From positions 1 to 62,534 of the forward strand of contig CACLGX010000006.1 of the NCBI GenBank assembly GCA_902606585.1: a DNA stretch of 62,534 nt. Direction: 5' to 3'. The DNA comes from Paracoccaceae bacterium. GTDB taxonomy: Bacteria; Pseudomonadota; Alphaproteobacteria; Rhodobacterales; Rhodobacteraceae. The translations under genes were made by a program, and so were the position numbers. Positions within the stretch are counted from its first letter, which is position 1, and every line of letters begins with the position of its first letter. Below the pieces are notes generated by a model. The model was not told where the DNA came from. It saw nothing but the letters and a program-made list of their open reading frames with translations, and made no database searches. Positions 25,972 to 34,572 of the stretch are shown here, piece after piece.

Positions 25972-27042
25972 ATGGCCGAAGTAAACATTGCCAATGTTAG
26001 AAAAGTTTATGGCTCTACAGAGGTAATTCATGATCTTAGTGTAAAAGTTAATGATGGAGAATTTGTCGTTCTCGTTGGGCCGTCTGGCTGTGGAAAATCA
26101 ACTTTATTGAGGATGGTTGCTGGACTGGAAAGTATCACTGCAGGAAACATTAGTATTGGAGGGAAAACTGTCAACAATCTGCCTCCATCAGAACGCGATA
26201 TCGCAATGGTTTTCCAAAACTATGCTTTATACCCTCATAAAACAGTTGAAGCGAATATGGCCTTTTCTCTCAAAATGCGAAAGTTAGACCGAACTTTGAT
26301 TAAGGAAAAAATTGATACGGCAGCTGAAGTTTTAGGGCTAACTCCTTATCTAAAAAGATATCCCCGTGCGCTCTCAGGAGGCCAAAGACAACGGGTTGCC
26401 ATGGGTCGAGCTATCGTTAGAGATCCCCAGGTTTTTCTATTTGATGAACCTTTATCAAATTTAGACGCTAAGCTTCGCGTCCAAATGCGAGCCGAAATCA
26501 GGGAACTACACCAAAGACTAAAGTCTACAACTCTGTATGTAACTCATGACCAAATTGAAGCCATGACGATGGCTGATAAGATTGTTGTAATGCAAGATGG
26601 ATATATTGAACAAATTGGCACGCCCTTGGAGCTTTATGACAGACCAAGCAATGTTTTTGTCGCTGGTTTCATTGGATCCCCTGCAATGAATTTAATTCCT
26701 GGCATTACCAAAAAATCAGGAAAAAGTTTTGCTGCTGAAATATTTGGAGGCGAACTGCCTTTACCAAAAATTAAAAACTTAGCAGACGGACAAGAAGTAT
26801 TAATCGGTGTTCGCCCAGAGCAGTTAATTCCAGGCAAAACTGGGATAGCTGCGACAGTTTCAGTAGTGGAACCAACAGGCTCAGAAACACACCTGATCGT
26901 CAGGAGTGGAGAGCAAGATCTTATATCTGTCATCCGTGATAGAAGTAGCTTTAGCGTGGGAGAAAAGATAAATCTTTCTGCAGAAAAAAGCTTTTTGCAT
27001 GTATTTGATGTAAAAACATCTGAGAGATTAAATGATGATTAA
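25972..27042 (+). CDS. ABC sugar transporter ATPase, MalK/UgpC-type
   Basis: A 356-residue ATPase. The nucleotide-binding domain has Walker A GPSGCGKST, the Q loop MVFQNYALYPHKT, signature LSGGQRQRVAMGRA, Walker B VFLFDEPLSNLDAKLR and switch His in YVTHDQIEAM. Residues from about 235 form the OB-fold TOBE-type regulatory domain found in CUT1 ATPases. It powers the permeases encoded divergently at 21984-24013 and heads a plus-strand unit that continues with fucU, a ribokinase-like gene, an oxidoreductase, fuconate dehydratase and a dioxygenase. Uptake and catabolism are thus co-expressed. Confidence 0.96.
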   Translation: MAEVNIANVRKVYGSTEVIHDLSVKVNDGEFVVLVGPSGCGKSTLLRMVAGLESITAGNISIGGKTVNNLPPSERDIAMVFQNYALYPHKTVEANMAFSLKMRKLDRTLIKEKIDTAAEVLGLTPYLKRYPRALSGGQRQRVAMGRAIVRDPQVFLFDEPLSNLDAKLRVQMRAEIRELHQRLKSTTLYVTHDQIEAMTMADKIVVMQDGYIEQIGTPLELYDRPSNVFVAGFIGSPAMNLIPGITKKSGKSFAAEIFGGELPLPKIKNLADGQEVLIGVRPEQLIPGKTGIAATVSVVEPTGSETHLIVRSGEQDLISVIRDRSSFSVGEKINLSAEKSFLHVFDVKTSERLNDD

Positions 27043-27065
27043 TTTAGTAAATCTAGGGGGAAGAA

Positions 27066-27515
27066 ATGTTAAAAGGAATAAATCCTTTATTGAATGCTGA
27101 CGTTTTACATGTCTTAAGAGCAATGGGGCATGGGGATGATCTTGTTATTGCTGATACAAATTTTCCATCAGATAGTGTTGCAAGGCAAACAGTTTATGGA
27201 AGACTTCTTAGAATAGACGCATCAGCTGCTGATGTTGTCGAAGCTGTTTTATCTGTCATGCCAATTGATACATTCGTTGATGACGCAGCTGCGAGAATGG
27301 AAGTTGTTGATGAACCAAAAACTATTTTACCAGTAATGACAGAAGTTCAAGACAAAGTATCGGCAGTCGATGGCCCTAATCCAATGCTACCAATTGAGCG
27401 TTTTTCTTTCTACGACCGGGCTAAAAAAGCCTTCGCTGTTATTCAGACTGGCGAGCGTAGATTTTATGGCTGTTTTGCTTTTCGAAAAGGCGTAATTGGG
27501 CCTGACGGAGAATAA
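27066..27515 (+). CDS. fucU: L-fucose mutarotase, FucU/RbsD family
   Basis: A 149-residue sugar mutarotase that interconverts pyranose anomers. Family motifs are MLKGINPLLNADVLHVLRAMGHGDDLVIADTNFP, with the catalytic His, and ERFSFYDRAKKAFAVIQTGERRFYGCFAFRKG at the C-terminus, which is the FucU rather than the RbsD pattern. An AGGGGGAAG SD precedes the ATG. It follows the ABC ATPase by 23 bases and precedes a ribokinase-like gene by 4 bases. Mutarotation of an incoming 6-deoxy sugar before oxidation fits the pathway. Confidence 0.9.
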   Translation: MLKGINPLLNADVLHVLRAMGHGDDLVIADTNFPSDSVARQTVYGRLLRIDASAADVVEAVLSVMPIDTFVDDAAARMEVVDEPKTILPVMTEVQDKVSAVDGPNPMLPIERFSFYDRAKKAFAVIQTGERRFYGCFAFRKGVIGPDGE

Positions 27516-27519
27516 TAGC

Positions 27520-28428
27520 ATGGGAAAAGTTGTTATATTAGGCGTATTCGTCGCTGATACAGCATACCGTGCATCACGAATGCCTAAAATGGGAGAAACA
27601 ATACTTGGAAATTCATTTGTATTAGGTCCTGGAGGAAAAGGTTCCAATCAAGCCGTGGCAGCAGGAAATTTAGGAGCTGACGTAACGATAATTACGCGTT
27701 TAGCCGATGATGACTTTGGAAAAATGGCAATGCAGACTTGGGAGAATGCAAATGTAAAAGGTGCTATTAAATATAGTACTGATAGTTATACCGGGGCGGC
27801 GTTTATTTTTATAGATGATAAAACAGGGGATAACGCTATAATAATCGCGCCCGGGGCAGCGTCAGAAATCTCATTGAAAGATATTCATTACAATTCAGAA
27901 ATAATTTCATCCGCGGATGTATTCCTAACCCAGCTTGAGCAGCCGATAGAGGTTGCGCAAGAGGGTCTTAAAGTTGCTAAAGAAAATGGAAAAATAACAA
28001 TATTAAACCCTGCTCCGGCCGCCAACCTTCCAAAAGAAATATTTGGTCTTTGCGATTTCATAACACCAAATGAAACTGAAACCGAAGCACTAACTGGATT
28101 GCCCGTAAGAAATGAAAAAGAAGCAGAGACAGCTGCTAAATTCTTGAATGACCTAGGTGTCAAAACCCCAATAATAACCATGGGTGAGCAAGGAGCCTTT
28201 TTATATGAGCACGGAATTATTCCTGCATTTAATGTGGGTGAAGTAGTTGAAACAACTGGAGCTGGCGATGCATTTAATGGCGGCTTTGCTGTTGCGTTAT
28301 CAGAAGGAAAATCTGCATTGGAGGCCGTTAAATTCGGATGTGCTACCGCGTCGATTTCTGTAACACGCACAGGTACCGCACCATCGATGCCAGTAAGAAA
28401 TGAAGTGGAAGAAATTCTACTAGTCTGA
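27520..28428 (+). CDS. Ribokinase-like PfkB kinase
   Basis: A kinase of about 302 residues. Typical ribokinase motifs are LGPGGKGSNQAVAAGNLGADVTIITRLADD, DFITPNETETEALTG and the catalytic TTGAGDAFNGGFAVALSEG. An in-frame TTG at 27496 would overlap fucU, but the ATG at 27520 has GGAG upstream and gives the standard N-terminus (MGKVVILGVFVADTAYRA). RbsD or FucU next to a ribokinase is a common arrangement. Ribose or a related ketose is the likely substrate, but in this sugar locus the exact one is uncertain. Confidence 0.92.
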   Translation: MGKVVILGVFVADTAYRASRMPKMGETILGNSFVLGPGGKGSNQAVAAGNLGADVTIITRLADDDFGKMAMQTWENANVKGAIKYSTDSYTGAAFIFIDDKTGDNAIIIAPGAASEISLKDIHYNSEIISSADVFLTQLEQPIEVAQEGLKVAKENGKITILNPAPAANLPKEIFGLCDFITPNETETEALTGLPVRNEKEAETAAKFLNDLGVKTPIITMGEQGAFLYEHGIIPAFNVGEVVETTGAGDAFNGGFAVALSEGKSALEAVKFGCATASISVTRTGTAPSMPVRNEVEEILLV

Positions 28429-28453
28429 GGATGAATTGGGAGGTTTGAAAGCG

Positions 28454-29518
28454 GTGCCAGAATATCCACAAAGTTGGCCAATGCCTAAAAGCCCAATACC
28501 GATTGTAATATTTGGAGCGGGATCAATTGTTTCAGATGCCCACCTACCAGCTTATAAATTTTCAAATCTCCCGGTAAAGGGAATTTATGATCCAGATTAT
28601 GAAAAAGCAAAAAAATTAGGTCAAATTTATAATATAAAAGTTTTCAAAGAAGCCTCTGATGCTGCGGCCGAAAAAGATGTTATCTTCGATTTGGCTATAC
28701 CACCATCAGTTCATCGTGACGTGATAGAATCACTTCCGAAAAATTCTCCAGTAATTCTCCAAAAGCCAATGGGGAGTGATTTAAATGAAGCATCTAAAAT
28801 ACTCAGTTTATGTCATCAAAAGTCACTAAAGGCGTGCGTAAATTTTCAATTGAGATTTGCTCCTTTGATGATAGCCCTAAAGGATATAATAGACCAGGGT
28901 TTGATAGGCCAGGTTGTAGATGTTGATATGTGGGCTGCTCTAGATACCCCATGGGAGCTCTGGAAATTTTTAGAAGGCCTGCCAAGGGTGGAAATTTTGT
29001 TACACTCGATACACTATCTTGACGCGATGCGGTATCTGATTGGAAACCCAATAGGTGTTCACGCCAAGACAATGGGTCATCCAGCATCAAAAATATCTAA
29101 CACAAGAACAGCAGCAATACTTGATTATGGTAATGAATTGAGATGCGCTCTATCCATAAATCATAATCATCAATACGGTCGCAAATACCAGGCCTGTGAG
29201 ATGAGAATTTGTGGCACCAAAGGCGCAGCTTACCTTCATCTTGGCGTAAATCTAAATTATCCAAAAGGCGAGCCGGACAGATTAGAAGTTAATCTCGGAA
29301 ATGGCTGGGAAGAAATTAAGTTAGAAGGCAGCTGGTTTATCGATAGTTTTGCCTACCGAATGAGACAACTCCAAAGAGCTGTAACCGGAGAAGACAAAAC
29401 CTTGATTTCAACGGTAGACGATGCTTGGAAAACTATGGCGCTAGTTGAGTCCGCCTATAAAAGTAGCGCAAAACCTGCAACTAAAATTCCATCGTATTCA
29501 CACTCTGGTAACTACTAG
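28454..29518 (+). CDS. Gfo/Idh/MocA-family oxidoreductase
   Basis: A sugar oxidoreductase of about 354 residues. The Rossmann start is IPIVIFGAGSIVSDAHLPAYKF, the family EKP-like motif appears as VILQKPMG, and the C-terminal sheet domain contains ILLHSIHYLDAMRYLIG with the conserved substrate-site His residues. Several starts are possible: TTG at 28436 and GTG at 28454, the latter spaced well from GGGAGG at 28438-28443. Members oxidise or epimerise sugars and inositols with NAD(P). Here it lies between ribokinase and L-fuconate dehydratase genes in one unit. The substrate cannot be read from the sequence. Confidence 0.88.
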   Translation: MPEYPQSWPMPKSPIPIVIFGAGSIVSDAHLPAYKFSNLPVKGIYDPDYEKAKKLGQIYNIKVFKEASDAAAEKDVIFDLAIPPSVHRDVIESLPKNSPVILQKPMGSDLNEASKILSLCHQKSLKACVNFQLRFAPLMIALKDIIDQGLIGQVVDVDMWAALDTPWELWKFLEGLPRVEILLHSIHYLDAMRYLIGNPIGVHAKTMGHPASKISNTRTAAILDYGNELRCALSINHNHQYGRKYQACEMRICGTKGAAYLHLGVNLNYPKGEPDRLEVNLGNGWEEIKLEGSWFIDSFAYRMRQLQRAVTGEDKTLISTVDDAWKTMALVESAYKSSAKPATKIPSYSHSGNY

Positions 29519-29527
29519 GAAAATTTT

Positions 29528-30802
29528 TTGACAAAAATCACTGGTATAAAAACTTTCGATTTGAGATTTCCAACATCAGATCATCTGGACGGATCTGATG
29601 CAATGAACCCGGATCCAGACTATTCAGCTGCCTATTTGATAATTAAAACGGACTCTGAAGTTGCAGGGCATGGCCTCACTTTTACGATTGGACGTGGCAA
29701 TGAACTATGCATTTCAGCATTTTATGCCTTAGAGCCACTCATAGTTGGACTAGACTTATCATGGATCACGGAAAATATGGGGCGATTTTGGCGTCATATA
29801 ACTGGCGACAGTCAGTTACGATGGGTGGGACCTGACAAGGGTATCTTACACCTTGCTACTGGAGCAGTTGTAAATGCTGTGTGGGACCTTTGGAGCAAAT
29901 CTGAAAGGAAACCTGTTTGGCGACTTGTCTACGATATGTCTCCGGCGGAGATAGTGGGTCTTATCGACTTTAGATATTTAACTGATGCCTTAAACCCAGA
30001 AGAAGCATTGAGTATCTTAGAAAGATCATTTGACAAAAGAGAAGAGAGATTAGCCACGTTATTAGCTGAGGGTTACCCATGCTATAATACGTCAGCCGGT
30101 TGGCTAGGCTACTCAGATGAAAAACTTTATGAACTGTGTTTAAAGGCCAAAAACTCTGGTTTTTCTCATGTAAAGTTTAAAGTCGGTAGAGACCTAGACG
30201 ACGATATAAGAAGACTAAAGATAGCAAGAAAAGCGCTTGGCAATAAAACCAAAATTATGATCGACGCAAATCAAATTTGGGAGGTAGATGAAGCAATAGA
30301 ATGGATCAAGGAATTAGAGTTTTCTAATCCTTTCTTTATCGAAGAACCAACAAGTCCTGATGACGTCTATGGTCACAAAAAAATAAAGCAGGCGGTGAAA
30401 CCAATTAAGGTAGCCACAGGCGAGATGTGTCAAAATAGAATACTATTTAAGCAATTTATACAACAGGATGCTGTAGATATAGTCCAAATCGATAGTTGCA
30501 GAATAGGAGGCTTAAACGAGGTTTTAGGAGTATTACTTTTAGCCTACAAATATCAAAAACCGGTATGGCCACATGCTGGCGGAGTTGGCTTATGCGAGTA
30601 TGTGCAACATATTTCCATGATTGATTATTTATTAATTTCTTGCGAAAAAAATAATAAGAGGATTGAATATGTCGATCATCTACACGAGCATTTTATTAAC
30701 CCATGCAAAATAAATCACGGTAAATACATGGCGCCTTTAGAACCAGGATTTTCCATTGAAATGAAATCTGAAACCTTCACTAATTTTCTTCATCGCAAAT
30801 GA
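29528..30802 (+). CDS. L-fuconate dehydratase, enolase superfamily
   Basis: A 424-residue enolase-superfamily dehydratase closely matching FucD/ENOSF1. Catalytic Lys216 and Lys218 lie in HVKFKVG. Metal ligands are in IMIDANQIW, FIEEPTSPDD and ATGEMCQNR. The general-base side includes VQIDSCRIGG and WPHAGGVGLCEYVQHI. The N-terminal FPTSDHLDGSDAMNPDPDYS is characteristic of this subfamily. It converts L-fuconate to 2-keto-3-deoxy-L-fuconate. The start is TTG with AGGAAAA upstream. It is the strongest single indicator that the locus degrades L-fucose or a stereochemically similar sugar by the oxidative route. Confidence 0.93.
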   Translation: MTKITGIKTFDLRFPTSDHLDGSDAMNPDPDYSAAYLIIKTDSEVAGHGLTFTIGRGNELCISAFYALEPLIVGLDLSWITENMGRFWRHITGDSQLRWVGPDKGILHLATGAVVNAVWDLWSKSERKPVWRLVYDMSPAEIVGLIDFRYLTDALNPEEALSILERSFDKREERLATLLAEGYPCYNTSAGWLGYSDEKLYELCLKAKNSGFSHVKFKVGRDLDDDIRRLKIARKALGNKTKIMIDANQIWEVDEAIEWIKELEFSNPFFIEEPTSPDDVYGHKKIKQAVKPIKVATGEMCQNRILFKQFIQQDAVDIVQIDSCRIGGLNEVLGVLLLAYKYQKPVWPHAGGVGLCEYVQHISMIDYLLISCEKNNKRIEYVDHLHEHFINPCKINHGKYMAPLEPGFSIEMKSETFTNFLHRK

Positions 30803-30839
30803 GTTCATTTTAACTCAATAGAACAAGAGGAGACATGCT

Positions 30840-31673
30840 TTGAATACAAATTTCAAAACAACTACTTCAGAAAAAGCAGCAAAATTGGGTTCGATGTATG
30901 CCGAGAACGGATTTTTTTCTCCCGTTAATGCGTTTTCTGAAGCCGACGCAGAGAAATTACGCAAAGACTACGAAACCGCGGAAGAAGAGCTAACGGGCGA
31001 TACAGAAAGACTTTCGCTTTTGAAGGCATATCCCAACAGACTGCTTCCTTCTTTTGATACTGCGACGCGAAATGAAACTTTAGTTGAGGCCGCAAAAGAA
31101 ATTTTAGGGGAAAACATTTTAGTGTGGAGTGCAGCACTTTTTATAAAAGAAGCTTCTTCGACAAAAATTGTGTCGTGGCATCAAGACTTAACTTACTGGC
31201 AACTAAACGACATAAAAGAGGTAACGTGCTGGTTAGCAATATCATCCGCTCGGAAACAAGCAGGCTGTATGAAGTTTATTCCTGGCAGCCATAAAAATAG
31301 GATTGTACCCCACAATGATACTTTTGATGAAAATAATTTACTTACGAGAGGACAAGAAATTTCCGTTGAAGTAAATGAGAATGAAGCTGTTTATGCCGAA
31401 CTTGATCCGGGCCAAGCATCTTTTCATCATGGTCTACTATTTCACAGTTCCGGCCCTAATACCACCAACGACAGACGAATAGGTTCAGCAATAAGGTATA
31501 TTTCAGCATCTATGAAACAGGAAACTGGAGATTGTCCTTTGGTGACGCAAGTCAGCGGAAACACGGATTATGGGAATTTTAGAATATTATCTCCACCAAA
31601 AGGCCGACTGCTAGAGGAAGAGTTTGAATTATGTCGTTTAGATAATGAATTAAAAAAGAAATTGCTACTTTAA
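30840..31673 (+). CDS. Phytanoyl-CoA dioxygenase (PhyH) family protein
   Basis: A 277-residue Fe(II)/2-oxoglutarate oxygenase-like protein. Iron ligands are visible as His114 and Asp116 in SWHQDLTYW and the distal His in LLFHSSGPNTTNDRR, whose Arg would hold 2-oxoglutarate. GCMKFIPGSHKN is the usual substrate-lid segment. The start is a TTG at 30840 with GAGGAG 7 bases upstream; an ATG at 30834 is out of frame and stops after two codons. It ends the sugar unit. PhyH proteins hydroxylate very diverse small molecules, so the link to sugar breakdown is only positional. Confidence 0.87.
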   Translation: MNTNFKTTTSEKAAKLGSMYAENGFFSPVNAFSEADAEKLRKDYETAEEELTGDTERLSLLKAYPNRLLPSFDTATRNETLVEAAKEILGENILVWSAALFIKEASSTKIVSWHQDLTYWQLNDIKEVTCWLAISSARKQAGCMKFIPGSHKNRIVPHNDTFDENNLLTRGQEISVEVNENEAVYAELDPGQASFHHGLLFHSSGPNTTNDRRIGSAIRYISASMKQETGDCPLVTQVSGNTDYGNFRILSPPKGRLLEEEFELCRLDNELKKKLLL

Positions 31674-31936
31674 ATTTGATCCCTGCTACAAGAACAATTT
31701 AACACGAAAAATAAGCTCTAGGTATTTTTGATTCTTTTTAGTCTAAATCTTGGGAAATGGTGGCTATTTTAGTTATTTTTATTTTAAAAATTAACGATTG
31801 ATTTTTGAAAGCTGAATTATTTTGAAAGGTTTGCGCTAACAATTGGATACGTTTGCGCTAACAGCTCTAAAGAACCATTTTAATTCGTTTTTTTTTATTC
31901 TATCCAAAGAAAGGGCGTTGAACAAAGGTCATTCCT
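31674..31936 (+). promoter_or_regulatory. pckA upstream region with tandem LacI-like operator at 31829-31863
   Basis: GTTTGCGCTAACA occurs twice, at 31829-31841 and 31851-31863, with a 22-bp period. Each copy is nearly palindromic (GTTnGCGCnAAC) with a central CG step, as in LacI/GalR-family operators. They end 73 bases before the pckA start. In Sinorhizobium meliloti, pckA is controlled by the LacI-family regulator PckR, so a similar regulator is likely here. The rest of the gap is AT-rich with nothing else recognisable. Confidence 0.7.
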
Positions 31937-33541
31937 ATGAATACAAAACATGGCACCGTTAATCCAAATCTGACTTTGAACAGCCAAGGAATCACAGGTT
32001 TTAAAACCGCCTACTACAATCTAACCGAACCCGATTTAATATCTCAATCACTATGTCGTGATGAAGGCGAACTTGGCATTGGAGGCGCTCTCCTTGTTGA
32101 AACAGGAAAATTTACGGGTAGATCGCCTAAAGACAAGCATATTGTCGTGTCAGAAGAAACTGCGGATAAGGTTTGGTGGGAACGTAATGCTAAAATGTCC
32201 TCTGAGGCATTTGAAGAATTATACGAAGACATGCTCAAGCATATCCAAGGAAAAGACTTATTTGTCCAAGATCTTTACGGGGGCGCTGATCCAAAGTACA
32301 GAATTGGCGTTCGCGTCATAACGGAATATTCTTGGCACAACCTTTTCATTCGCCATTTGCTGATACGGCCCACTGGATCCGATCTCGAAAATTATATTAA
32401 TGATTTCTCAATTATTAACCTTCCTAGCTTTTCCGCTAATCCCACCAAGCATGGATGTAAGAGCGAAACGGTTATAGCTATTAATTTCGAAAAAAGATTA
32501 GTTTTAATTGGTGGCACTGAATACGCAGGGGAAAATAAAAAGGCAGTTTTTACAATTTTAAATTACCTACTACCCGAGGTTGGCGTAATGCCAATGCATT
32601 GCTCCGCAAACGTATCAAAAGAAAACACTGAACAAACGGCTATTTTCTTTGGTCTATCAGGGACGGGAAAGACAACTTTATCTTCAGATCCAGATAGAAT
32701 ACTGGTTGGAGATGACGAACATGGCTGGTCTGATGATGGGATATTTAATTTTGAGGGCGGGTGTTACGCTAAAACCATAAATTTATCTGCTGAGTCTGAA
32801 CCTGAAATTTTCAAGACAACTTCTATGTTTGCCACAGTAATTGAGAATATGGTTTATGATAAAAAAACTAAAGAACTCGATTTCAAAGATGACAGTCTAA
32901 CGGCGAATATGCGTGCAGCTTATCCAATGCATTATATTTCAAACTCAAGTGCTAAAGGTATTGCTTCTCAACCAAACCATGTCATTTTGCTTACATGTGA
33001 TGCTTTCGGTGTTATGCCACCAATAGCCAAATTAACACCTGCACAAGCGATGTATCATTTCTTATCGGGCTTCACTTCCAAGGCAGCCGGTACTGAACGG
33101 GGTGTCAAAGAACCCGAGCCAACATTTTCAACCTGCTTTGGTGCTCCATTTTTGCCGAAGCCTCCAGATGTGTATGGAAAGCTGTTGCGAGATAAAATAG
33201 CCAAAGGAAGAACCAATTGTTGGTTAGTAAATACAGGTTGGACAGGAGGCGGATACGAAAACGGTTCACGGATGCCAATTAAAGTAACTCGGGCTCTTTT
33301 GAGCGCCGCGATTAATAATAAACTTGTTCAGGCCGAGTTTGTAAAAGATCCTTATTTTGGATTTGCCGTTCCAAAGGCTGTTCCAAATGTTAACCCATCA
33401 TATCTGAATCCCAGAGATACTTGGGGAGATGTGGGAGCTTATGACAAAGCGGCAAAAAAATTAGTTAACTTGTTCATGAAAAACTTTGAGCAGCATGTTC
33501 ATAATGTGGATAACGATGTAAGAACTGCTCTGAGTGGTTAG
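31937..33541 (+). CDS. pckA: Phosphoenolpyruvate carboxykinase (ATP)
   Basis: A 534-residue ATP-dependent PEP carboxykinase, normal length. Key motifs are [23 protein letters not shown]-like [21 protein letters not shown], the kinase P-loop [35 protein letters not shown] and [15 protein letters not shown]. It decarboxylates and phosphorylates oxaloacetate to PEP and commits cells to gluconeogenesis. It is transcribed alone, next to a convergent GST gene. The tandem operator upstream suggests control by a carbon-responsive LacI-type regulator. Confidence 0.97.
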   Translation: MNTKHGTVNPNLTLNSQGITGFKTAYYNLTEPDLISQSLCRDEGELGIGGALLVETGKFTGRSPKDKHIVVSEETADKVWWERNAKMSSEAFEELYEDMLKHIQGKDLFVQDLYGGADPKYRIGVRVITEYSWHNLFIRHLLIRPTGSDLENYINDFSIINLPSFSANPTKHGCKSETVIAINFEKRLVLIGGTEYAGENKKAVFTILNYLLPEVGVMPMHCSANVSKENTEQTAIFFGLSGTGKTTLSSDPDRILVGDDEHGWSDDGIFNFEGGCYAKTINLSAESEPEIFKTTSMFATVIENMVYDKKTKELDFKDDSLTANMRAAYPMHYISNSSAKGIASQPNHVILLTCDAFGVMPPIAKLTPAQAMYHFLSGFTSKAAGTERGVKEPEPTFSTCFGAPFLPKPPDVYGKLLRDKIAKGRTNCWLVNTGWTGGGYENGSRMPIKVTRALLSAAINNKLVQAEFVKDPYFGFAVPKAVPNVNPSYLNPRDTWGDVGAYDKAAKKLVNLFMKNFEQHVHNVDNDVRTALSG

Positions 33542-33562
33542 TCAGCGTCGAATTTCATAAAG

Positions 33563-34447
33563 TTAAGATTGTGAAATTTTATCTTCGGTCTTTAGTTTAA
33601 AATCTTCTTTAGAATGACGTTCTCTCAATTGGCCAGAAAGGTCTCCAGAGGTCCGATTCACCATTTCCCCTCGTTTTACAGCTGCGCGGGCTTCGATTTC
33701 AGTAGCCCATCTTAAAAGATGAATATACTCAGAAACGTTTAAAAACTTTCCAGCTTTTTTTCCATACTGCCTTCCCAATGCTAAGCGGCCATACCAAGGC
33801 CAAATAGCCATGTCAGCAACAGAATACGTTGAGCCTGAAATAAATTCACAATCTGCCAACCTCTTATCTAACACGCTAAGCTGACGCTTAACTTCCATAG
33901 AGTAACGATTTATTGGATATTTTAACTTCTTTGGAGCATAGACGAAAAAGTGCCCAAATCCTCCACCCAGATATGGCGCACTCCCCATCTGCCAAAATAA
34001 CCAAGACATCATCTCAGTATACTCTGAAGCCGAAGAAGGTAAAAAAGCGCTAAACTTGGTCGCGAGGTAAAAAAGTATGGAACCGCTTTCAAATATTCTC
34101 TGAGGATCTTTTTCGGAATAATCTACCAGAGCTGGTATTTTTGAATTTGGATTAGCTCCAACAAAACCACTGGAAAACTGTTCTCCCTGATTGATATTTA
34201 CTAACCAGGCATCGTACTCAGCTTCTCGATATCCCGCCTCTAGAAGCTCTTCTAGTAAAATGGTCACTTTTACGCCATTTGGTGTTCCCTGCGAATACAG
34301 TTGTAGTGGATGCTCTCCAATAGGTAATGCTTTATCAAAAGTTGCTCCAGCTACTGGTCTATTTATTGACCCAAAGGTGCCACCACTTTCTTCCTCCCAC
34401 TCCCACACATTTGGAACTAGGTATTCATTCTCACTCGCCATAATCAA
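33563..34447 (-). CDS. Glutathione S-transferase, YghU/Ure2p-like
   Basis: A 294-residue GST of the nu-class (YghU-like) type. The long N-terminal extension contains YLVPNVWEWEEESGGTFGSINRPVAGATFDKALPIGEHPLQLYSQGTPNG, the hallmark of YghU. The thioredoxin-like domain has GANPNSKIPALVDY, and the helical domain contains GSTYSVADMAIWPWYGRL. YghU-type enzymes reduce organic hydroperoxides and act on disulphides of glutathione. The first codons (MIMASEN) allow two ATG starts. It is monocistronic and convergent with pckA. Confidence 0.92.
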   Translation of the reverse strand: MIMASENEYLVPNVWEWEEESGGTFGSINRPVAGATFDKALPIGEHPLQLYSQGTPNGVKVTILLEELLEAGYREAEYDAWLVNINQGEQFSSGFVGANPNSKIPALVDYSEKDPQRIFESGSILFYLATKFSAFLPSSASEYTEMMSWLFWQMGSAPYLGGGFGHFFVYAPKKLKYPINRYSMEVKRQLSVLDKRLADCEFISGSTYSVADMAIWPWYGRLALGRQYGKKAGKFLNVSEYIHLLRWATEIEARAAVKRGEMVNRTSGDLSGQLRERHSKEDFKLKTEDKISQS

Positions 34448-34572
34448 ACTCTCGACTAACTTTTCAATCAGTTATTCATAAAACCAATATTAAACAAGCT
34501 TATAGTCAATCAAACGTCTTATCGAGAATAATTCAATCTTTGCCTCATAAAAAAATACTGAAAATATTCGAT

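Noticed and set aside
33551-33578. AATTTCA/TGAAATT dyad between pckA and the GST gene as a terminator
   Set aside because: The stem is all A/T-rich, overlaps the GST stop region and lacks a proper T-run after a GC stem, so support is too weak.
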